Source: SKVL01 sp046542915 (lineage in GTDB: Bacteria > Patescibacteriota > Minisyncoccia > Phycocordibacterales > CSBR16-193). Taken from it: a stretch of 10,708 nt of DNA. A program made the position numbers and the translations under genes. Below the pieces are notes generated by a model. It saw only the letters and a program-made list of their open reading frames with translations, had not been told where the DNA came from and did no database searches. The stretch is taken from the NCBI GenBank assembly GCA_046542915.1, contig JBKHAI010000024.1, positions 1-10,708 of the forward strand, in the 5' to 3' direction. Of this stretch, positions 5,366 to 10,708 are shown in pieces (position 1 is the first letter of the stretch; each line of letters starts with the position of its first letter).

Positions 5366-7156
5366 TTATTTACCCCCACCCTTTTCTTGTTTAATGGAAA
5401 GTATCTGAGATGGGTCTGACGTGATGATCTGATCCTCGGTGTAAGAAGCGATGATCTTAATGGCGACATGTTTTAAGCCGGCAAAGAATATTCCTTCTCC
5501 TACTTGCGACTCTATTAAAAGATATTTCTCTTCATCGGTCAGATTGAAGGTTTTCTGCAGTCTGTCTATGGTGGTCGTTGACTGTTTCAAAAGCAACTGG
5601 ATGGAAGAGTTGGTTATTATCGGCACTCCGTAAGATGAGTTAAGGAAATCACCGACGTCTTGGGTTATAGTGCTTAGCCCCAGATAATATTTACGGCCCC
5701 TTTTTGCCAGATTTAACAAAAACGAGGCAGTATCGTCCGATTTCATCATCCACCAGGCCTCATCCACGACCAAGAGCCGTTTCTTTATATCTTTTCTGAC
5801 CACGCTCCAGATGTGGTTCATAATAATATACATTGCCACTGATTTCAGCTCATCCTCCATGTCTCGAAGTGAGAAGACAATGAATTTATGATCAATGTTG
5901 ACGTTACTGGGTTTGTTTATGAACCCGGCCCAAGTGCCTTGGGTGTATTTACTTAACTTTTGTGACAGTTCATCTCCGCCCTCCATCCCGGAAAGGACCA
6001 TCTCAAAGTCCGAAAGAAGCGGTTCCTGGAAATCGGAGTTGGGGTCGGTATCGGGGGTAATGTCTTTAAGGGCGTAAGTTTCCGCGATGGCCTTGTCAAT
6101 AAGGGCGTCTTCTTCGGGTGTTAAACCGTCCAACATTATACGGAAGAGCCCTGTCAAATGAATACTGTGAGATCGAAGAACTCCGGCGAACGACTCATCT
6201 TCGGCCGGTTTAGGTAACTCAAAAGGATTAATAGTGTGCTCAGAAGTTAAGGAGATATCAAAGAACTTTCCACCGACGGCTTTAGCCATATATTCGTATT
6301 CTTTTTCCGGGTCAATGACTATTATATCGGTTTCAAACATTAAACTGCGGAGTATTTCCAACTTGGTGGTATATGATTTACCGGCACCGGAGGTGGCGAA
6401 GATCACGGAGTTGTAGTTCGGTAACGAGAATCTGTCAAACAGGATCAAGCTGGAGTTATGCCGATTAACACCGAAAAGTATTCCTTTATCGGAGGTTAGG
6501 TCGAAAGAAACAAACGGGAATATACTGGACAAAGGTTCCGAGTTCAGTTTTGAATGAACTTTCAAAATATCGGTTCCTATGGGAAAGACACTTTTCAAAC
6601 CGTCCTCTTGCTGGAAAAGTGCCGGTTTCAGGTATATCAAACGGGATTCAAAAATAGACTTTATCTCCGTTTCCACATCATTTAACTCCTCCTCATCGTC
6701 TCCGTAGACCGAGATATACAGCCCGACACTGAAAAGTTTTTCTTGAGCCTGCTGAAGCCGGTCTCTGAGATCTTCCAGGTCGCTGTAGGCCGTTTCCAGT
6801 TGGGGGCTTCTGACCTGTCCACTTTCTTCGCGTTCGTTTATTTGGCTTTGGATCTCGGCCACTTTTTTTTGAAACTGTTTTAAAACTCGCTCGGTTTCCA
6901 CCGGGTGGACAAAAAGCGAGATGTCATAAACCTTATCCAGATTAACTATCGGGGAAAACCACCCTTCGTTTAAAAAACGAGGATAGGAAATGACGAAATA
7001 GGTCCGCATTACCTTAGTGCCGAGGTTGACCTCGCGAGACGTTATCTTCAAAGCACTGGGGGCGACAATGTCTTTCAAAAGAAGACCGGTATTTTCACCC
7101 AAACCTTCCGCGTTCTCGGTTTTGTCGTTTTTTTTAAACAGATCTGATAATCCCAT
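5366..7156 (-). CDS. virB4: VirB4-family type IV secretion ATPase
   Basis: VirB4 ATPases sit at the cytoplasmic face of type IV secretion systems and power assembly and substrate movement. The 596-aa product has an N-terminal domain (about 30-225) that includes a Gln/Glu-rich coiled-coil stretch (86-143). The RecA-like motor domain follows. Its Walker A is TSGAGKS (255-261, Lys260, Ser261), followed by IIVIDPEKEYEYM (278-290). Walker B is LLVVDEAWWMM (461-471, Asp465, Glu466). LAKRGRKYYLGLSTITQD (483-500) supplies likely Arg finger residues and the conserved Gln-Asp. NSSIQLLLKQS (516-526) also fits the family. It is shorter than the roughly 800-aa Gram-negative VirB4. The protein encoded just upstream may supply the missing N-terminal part. 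No Shine-Dalgarno precedes the ATG; the previous gene ends 14 bases upstream. Confidence 0.93.
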   Translation of the reverse strand: MGLSDLFKKNDKTENAEGLGENTGLLLKDIVAPSALKITSREVNLGTKVMRTYFVISYPRFLNEGWFSPIVNLDKVYDISLFVHPVETERVLKQFQKKVAEIQSQINEREESGQVRSPQLETAYSDLEDLRDRLQQAQEKLFSVGLYISVYGDDEEELNDVETEIKSIFESRLIYLKPALFQQEDGLKSVFPIGTDILKVHSKLNSEPLSSIFPFVSFDLTSDKGILFGVNRHNSSLILFDRFSLPNYNSVIFATSGAGKSYTTKLEILRSLMFETDIIVIDPEKEYEYMAKAVGGKFFDISLTSEHTINPFELPKPAEDESFAGVLRSHSIHLTGLFRIMLDGLTPEEDALIDKAIAETYALKDITPDTDPNSDFQEPLLSDFEMVLSGMEGGDELSQKLSKYTQGTWAGFINKPSNVNIDHKFIVFSLRDMEDELKSVAMYIIMNHIWSVVRKDIKKRLLVVDEAWWMMKSDDTASFLLNLAKRGRKYYLGLSTITQDVGDFLNSSYGVPIITNSSIQLLLKQSTTTIDRLQKTFNLTDEEKYLLIESQVGEGIFFAGLKHVAIKIIASYTEDQIITSDPSQILSIKQEKGGGK

Positions 7157-7170
7157 AAATTAAAATTTTA

Positions 7171-7794
7171 TTACAATCCGCCGACACGTTCTTCTCCGGG
7201 GTTAAAGAGGTTGTAGAACAATTCTTTTACCTCTTCATCCTCCAGCATAACAGTTCTTAGACCAACCCTTCTCAAGCCTTGACTGACGACGGAAATCCGC
7301 TGATCCAACTGCGTACGGTAATCGTCCACGGAGGAGGTTTTTTTTGTTTCTTTTTTTGAGGATCCCAGGATCTTCTTTTTTTTCTTACCTCCGACCATTG
7401 GCGGATGATAAGGGACCACGATAAAGAAGGCCTTGGTCATTATATTAACATTTTCGGTATACTCCTTAATGAAGTCTATATATTCGTTTATCTGGACCTT
7501 TAGAAGTTCATTTTCCTGTTTCTTGTACTGTTCCTCCAGCATCTGAAGATAGGGATTTATATTCAACTCTCTTGATTGCATAAAGATCTGTATTGAAAAA
7601 TCCAAGGTGTTGAGAAAGTTTTGAAACTGAACCAAGACCGCGGCTCTTTCGTCTTCAGACTTTAAAGCTATATTTAGGGTAGAAACCATTATCAAAGCCC
7701 GGAAAGACCCGTCTTCCAAGACGACAATGCCGTCCTGCAGTTCTTTTATGGGAACAAAGTTTTGGGTTGCTTGGTGTTTTCCGGTGAGCGGCAT
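7171..7794 (-). CDS. TraC-like / VirB4 N-terminal-domain-like protein
   Basis: This 207-aa soluble protein resembles the small TraC-like proteins that precede VirB4 in Patescibacteria and Gram-positive T4SS loci. Residues 10-75 (FVPIKELQDGIVVLEDGSFRAL, then a strand around SIQIFMQSR at 67-75) read like the start of a CagE/TrbE/VirB4 N-terminal domain. A charged helix follows (80-118), then the strand KAFFIVVPYHPP (121-132). A Lys-rich linker (136-152) leads to a C-terminal region with LDQRISVVSQGLRRVGLRTV (163-182) and the ending ELFYNLFNP (191-199), which I recall as typical of the family. There is no Walker motif. It lies 14 bases ahead of virB4, so the two probably work as a complex. Three A7-A8 runs encode the linker and could be prone to slippage. 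Confidence 0.75.
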   Translation of the reverse strand: MPLTGKHQATQNFVPIKELQDGIVVLEDGSFRALIMVSTLNIALKSEDERAAVLVQFQNFLNTLDFSIQIFMQSRELNINPYLQMLEEQYKKQENELLKVQINEYIDFIKEYTENVNIMTKAFFIVVPYHPPMVGGKKKKKILGSSKKETKKTSSVDDYRTQLDQRISVVSQGLRRVGLRTVMLEDEEVKELFYNLFNPGEERVGGL

Positions 7795-7800
7795 AATTAA

Positions 7801-8253
7801 TTATTTTTCTTTTTTGTCGTCCTTTTTTGTGTCTTCTTGCGCGTTTTCTTCATCCGGTCCTTCTTCCTCGCCCGATTCCTTTTCTAATCCTAACATAAAT
7901 GACTTATCTTTAAGAGACTGGGTGGTGGCGCCTTCGGAACGGCTTAGAGAACTTTCGGAAAAATAACTTTGGTTTTCTTTCTTTTTCCAGATATAAAGAT
8001 TATTGCTTAGGTAATGTTTTATGGCGGCCTCAAGTATATATATAAAAGGACGGTTATTTATTTTGTAAAACGCCAAAGCGCCGGAAAGTATGGCAACCGG
8101 TAGTGATAAAATAATGGCCAGAAAAGTAGGTAAAAAGAAGAAAAGTATGGCTATTATTCCACCGCCTCCGATGATGTAGACGAACTGCTTAAAGCTTAAA
8201 GGTCCGAATATTTTATCTTCTATGTCTATGAATTGCGGTACTTGAAATCTCAT
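7801..8253 (-). CDS. PrgI-family type IV secretion membrane protein
   Basis: PrgI-family proteins are small inner-membrane components of Gram-positive and Patescibacteria conjugation-like systems, encoded beside VirB4. From the chosen ATG the product has 150 residues. MRFQVPQFIDIEDKIFGPLS (1-20) matches the family's N-terminal signature. Two hydrophobic helices follow (27-41 and 43-62), then FYKINNRPFIYILEAAIKHYL (62-82) with a typical aromatic/basic pattern. Residues 95-150 are a polar, acidic tail. The open frame runs seven codons further to a TTG at 8274, but a strong GGAGGT lies inside that extension and serves the downstream ATG, so the shorter form is preferred. The stop lies six bases before the ATG of the TraC-like gene. 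Confidence 0.87.
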   Translation of the reverse strand: MRFQVPQFIDIEDKIFGPLSFKQFVYIIGGGGIIAILFFFLPTFLAIILSLPVAILSGALAFYKINNRPFIYILEAAIKHYLSNNLYIWKKKENQSYFSESSLSRSEGATTQSLKDKSFMLGLEKESGEEEGPDEENAQEDTKKDDKKEK

Positions 8254-8265
8254 ATGTTTTATTTT

Positions 8266-8271
8266 ACCTCC
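8266..8271 (-). promoter_or_regulatory. Ribosome binding site (GGAGGT) for the PrgI-family gene
   Basis: On the minus strand GGAGGT lies 12 bases before the ATG at 8253. The spacing is longer than usual but usable. It is the only strong Shine-Dalgarno found ahead of a gene in this window, and it decides against the in-frame TTG start at 8274, which would place this sequence inside the coding region. Confidence 0.7.
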
Positions 8272-8334
8272 CAAACTGACCGGTTTTAAATAACCTTAAG
8301 ACCCGAATTTAGCATACTCCTTCCTTCTTTTACT

Positions 8335-8907
8335 TCACTGCTTGTCAGCATTCTTGTCTTCGGCACCTTTGGTTTCCGACTCTTCAATGACCTTCATTAT
8401 GTTGGCCTTGCCTTCCTCCTCCCTTTCTTTATTGTATGTTAGAGGTGGCGGATTTGGAGATCTTGTTTTTTGATCATTTTGGGAAGTGCTTGAACTTTCT
8501 TTTTCCGTTTGGTCATTTCGGGGAGCCGGTTTGGGAGGCGGAGCCGGAGAGGTCTGCTTAAGGGCTTCTTTTTCCACTTCTTTGATGTGTCTTATATAGA
8601 TATCTACGATGTCGTCAATGTAGGGCTCTAAAAGTATCGTCATCTCGCCGCTAAGCCTCTCTCTTTTGTCTTTCTCGGGAATGTCTTTTTCCAGATCTTC
8701 TACAACTTCTTCTATGTTTTGAAGTCCCATAAAGGTAAGCATCAACTGGTCGGCAACCGCTTGTTTTTGCTCATCGGAGAGTTCATATCCTTCACATAAG
8801 TAATAGACGTCATCCAGAAATTCCTGGGAGCCCAAATACTCCTTTATCGCGTCCGGCAGTTTGGCGATCTCTTCGTCAATTATTCTTTTTTCTTCATCAT
8901 TTGGCAT
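8335..8907 (-). CDS. Soluble helical protein with Pro-rich tail, function unknown
   Basis: The 190-aa product has no signal peptide or membrane segment. Residues 5-115 are predicted helical, strongly acidic and Leu/Ile-patterned. They include LPDAIKEYLGSQEFLDDVYYL (17-37), LSDEQKQAVADQLMLTFMGLQ (43-63) and EEVVEDLEKDIPE (66-78). This pattern loosely resembles small helical domains (DUF5663-like) that I recall from Patescibacteria proteins; the link is not firm. Residues 119-160 are a disordered Pro/Ser/Gln/Lys stretch (SPAPPPKPAPR, SPNPPPL). A charged helix closes the protein (161-180). It lies between the VirB6-like and PrgI genes, so it may be a cytoplasmic accessory or adaptor of the machine. 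The 81-base gap to the PrgI gene is the largest inside the minus-strand cluster. It ends in TGA. Confidence 0.68.
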   Translation of the reverse strand: MPNDEEKRIIDEEIAKLPDAIKEYLGSQEFLDDVYYLCEGYELSDEQKQAVADQLMLTFMGLQNIEEVVEDLEKDIPEKDKRERLSGEMTILLEPYIDDIVDIYIRHIKEVEKEALKQTSPAPPPKPAPRNDQTEKESSSTSQNDQKTRSPNPPPLTYNKEREEEGKANIMKVIEESETKGAEDKNADKQ

Positions 8908-8923
8908 ATTCTCTATATCATAT

Positions 8924-10708
8924 TTATTTATCCAAACCTTTTCCCGTTTCTTTCAGTATCTGTTCTCTCTCCTTCTGGTCTTCCGAGGTTCTCTTGTTGT
9001 AACCTGATTCGGTCTGGATGTTGCTTTGCGGTTTGTTGTCTGTTTTGGGACTGTTTTCCGGTTTTGGTGTGTTTCCGGTTATGCCATGTTTAACTCCGCT
9101 CTTGTTTTTTTTGTCTTTCTTGTCTTTTTTTAAGCCTCCTAAAGCTTCTCTGATATAAGCTCTATCCTTGAGCTTAACTTTCTTCACGTTGTCTTTGGTG
9201 ATACCGGTATTGAAACCTACGTCAACATCTTTTATATTATTTTTTACATATTCTTCCTTTCGTGTCTCATCTGCCGATTTTGTCTTCTTAAAGGTCATTC
9301 CTTTGTTTTCCGCATTCTTTCTTAGTTTCCTTTCAAATTCCTGCCTCTCTATTTTCGATTCTTCTCTGGTAAGTAACGGCTGGTTGTTCTTTTTCCTCAT
9401 TCTTTGTTTAGCTTCTTGAGCTTTTCTGGCTTTTTCTTGAATGTCAGAGACTCGTTTCTTTGCCTCCTCATCACTGACTCCCATATGTTGGTCATACTTG
9501 CTTTGGGCATCTTTAAGTCTCTGTTTGTCGCCTGATGCCTTAGCCGCATCTAACTCTGTTTGCAGTTCCTCTTTCATTCTTGGTGAGGTCTTCAGCCTTT
9601 CGGCGGCTTGCTTGTGTCTGTTAATTTTTCTCTGTTCTACTTCTTTGTAACTGGCAACTTTAGATCCGCCACCGAACTTGGAGCCGGACAGTTTCTCGGA
9701 AGCCGCCAACTGCATCTGGGCGAATCTTCCCTTAGCGCCACCTTCCGACGCCTTTCTTTTCAGCTCATCATTATCGGCTCTTCGGGAAGCGGCTCTGCCG
9801 ATAGTTCCTCTGGCGGTTCTGGAAACGGTCCGGCCGGTTCCTCTAACGACACCCATTCCGGCGGCACGGGACCATTTTCGGGCCATCTGGTCGGCGGTGG
9901 CACCTCCTTTGATACTTAATGTTTTTGCTATGATCAAGGATGCAAAAAGCATCCCCATGGCTAAGATAGTACGGAAAAGAATCGCTCCGGTGTGTTCAGA
10001 TAAAGAGCTAGTACCATCGGAGTCTATTACTCCTTGAGCTGCTGTTGCCAATCCTTCATCGTCTGGAATTCCTCCAAGAGTTGCCGAGGCTCCGTCTAGG
10101 ACCGTTAAAGACGCAAACACCAAGGCCAAGAACATCGGGGCGAAAAAGGCGTTACTGGTAAGGGACTTCAGCCAAGATTGGAACATATGGCTTGTCTGAG
10201 GGAGGATGTTGGCCACAAAGGCAAGCGGAGAGAGAATGATAAGGAGTATGAACATTATAAGGCGGGTGATGAGAAAGAAGGCGCCGGCTAGTAGTACAAA
10301 AGAGGTTACTATTATAAAAATTCCGGCCACAAAAGCTAACGATACAATAGATCCGATATCATCTCCGGCCATCTTATGCAAGGCCTTCCCATCTTGAGTA
10401 TCCAAAAAAGATGTTATTTCCGCGGTATGTAGAAAAGCTTTTGATAAAGTGGCATCATCAGGAACACTGCTTATATTCATAGAGGCGTTATGAAAAGCAA
10501 TAGCTACGGCATTTGAAGTATCTATTATTACCTCGGTAAAGAACATACTAAAGTTTATAAGCAGGGCAATGATGACCACGTTCTTTAAGAGCCGCTTAGT
10601 CTGATGTCCCAGTTGTAAGATCGTTGCTATTGAAATATAGAGAAGGACGAAGATGAAAAGCATATTGGCAAGATCCCGAAGAACCACCCAGGCGTCCTCG
10701 ATACCGCC
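8924..10708 (-). CDS. VirB6/TrbL-like polytopic channel protein with long charged tail (5' end outside window)
   Basis: The frame stays open to the right edge. A GTG at 10687 is available as a start, but the seven upstream codons (GGIEDAW) keep the frame open. The joined run EDAWVVLRDLANMLFIFVLL matches an internal motif I recall from Patescibacteria VirB6/TrbL-like proteins, so the true start lies beyond the window. Counting from that GTG, hydrophobic segments lie near residues 8-25, 34-54, 115-157 (at least two helices, with LIILSPLAFVANILPQT), 179-197 and 236-257. Residues 265-587 are soluble and strongly basic, with Arg-rich (270-312) and coiled-coil-like K/E/Q-rich (345-480) parts and a disordered Lys/Asn/Pro-rich end. 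VirB6 proteins form the inner-membrane channel; the tail probably lies in the cytoplasm, where it could contact DNA, VirB4 or ribosomes. That last point is inference. Confidence 0.82.
   Translation of the reverse strand, partial: GGIEDAWVVLRDLANMLFIFVLLYISIATILQLGHQTKRLLKNVVIIALLINFSMFFTEVIIDTSNAVAIAFHNASMNISSVPDDATLSKAFLHTAEITSFLDTQDGKALHKMAGDDIGSIVSLAFVAGIFIIVTSFVLLAGAFFLITRLIMFILLIILSPLAFVANILPQTSHMFQSWLKSLTSNAFFAPMFLALVFASLTVLDGASATLGGIPDDEGLATAAQGVIDSDGTSSLSEHTGAILFRTILAMGMLFASLIIAKTLSIKGGATADQMARKWSRAAGMGVVRGTGRTVSRTARGTIGRAASRRADNDELKRKASEGGAKGRFAQMQLAASEKLSGSKFGGGSKVASYKEVEQRKINRHKQAAERLKTSPRMKEELQTELDAAKASGDKQRLKDAQSKYDQHMGVSDEEAKKRVSDIQEKARKAQEAKQRMRKKNNQPLLTREESKIERQEFERKLRKNAENKGMTFKKTKSADETRKEEYVKNNIKDVDVGFNTGITKDNVKKVKLKDRAYIREALGGLKKDKKDKKNKSGVKHGITGNTPKPENSPKTDNKPQSNIQTESGYNKRTSEDQKEREQILKETGKGLDK

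Noticed and set aside
8286..8315. Nine-codon minus-strand open frame with AAGGAG nearby in the 81-base gap before the PrgI gene
   Set aside because: The AAGGAG is only one base from the ATG, the peptide (MLNSGLKVI) has no attenuator-like codon pattern, and no hairpin pair follows.
9608..10037. Two overlapping plus-strand open frames (103 and 119 codons)
   Set aside because: Antisense to the VirB6-like gene. The Ser/Gly- and Ala-rich translations are shadows of its Arg/Ala-rich tail, and no start signal or family match is seen.
10685..10687. GTG as the start of the VirB6-like gene
   Set aside because: The frame stays open to the window edge and the residues just upstream (GGIEDAW) join smoothly to the family-like motif, so this is an internal Val codon.

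Overview
The window looks like a piece of chromosome from a low-GC member of the Candidate Phyla Radiation (Patescibacteria), most likely a Parcubacteria-type lineage. This rests on gene content and on how well several proteins match families I recall from those genomes; no search was run. The genes visible here use the standard bacterial code: yidC, the second pilin and the 190-aa protein all end in TGA, which argues against the TGA=Gly code of Gracilibacteria/Absconditabacteria. Intergenic gaps are short and AT-rich, and almost no gene has a recognisable Shine-Dalgarno sequence.

Left part (1 to 1511, + strand): the end of a gene that is probably rnpA, then yidC (membrane insertase) and jag/khpB (KH-R3H RNA-binding protein). 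This is the conserved rnpA-yidC-jag housekeeping cluster. jag starts inside the end of yidC.

Right part (1517 to the window edge, all - strand, convergent with jag): ten genes reading leftward from the right edge form what looks like one type IV secretion-like cluster. In transcription order they are: a polytopic VirB6/TrbL-like channel protein with a long charged tail (5' end outside the window); a soluble 190-aa helical protein with a Pro-rich tail; a PrgI-family membrane protein; a TraC/VirB4 N-terminal-domain-like protein; the VirB4 ATPase; a small polytopic membrane protein; a secreted protein with about three Ig-like domains; a small two-helix pilin-like protein; a membrane-anchored protein resembling a beta-propeller; and a second pilin paralogue.

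A plausible working model is as follows. VirB4 powers assembly, and PrgI plus VirB6 form the cytoplasmic-membrane channel. The two pilin-like proteins supply a pilus or conduit. The Ig-like and propeller proteins are exported parts that work on the cell surface. No relaxase, VirD4 coupling protein or outer-membrane core (VirB7/9/10) is visible, which fits a single-membrane or highly reduced machine. DNA uptake, DNA transfer, protein export and host attachment all remain open as functions. No RNA genes, CRISPR arrays, insertion sequences or attachment sites were seen, and no gap without a gene exceeds about 85 bases.
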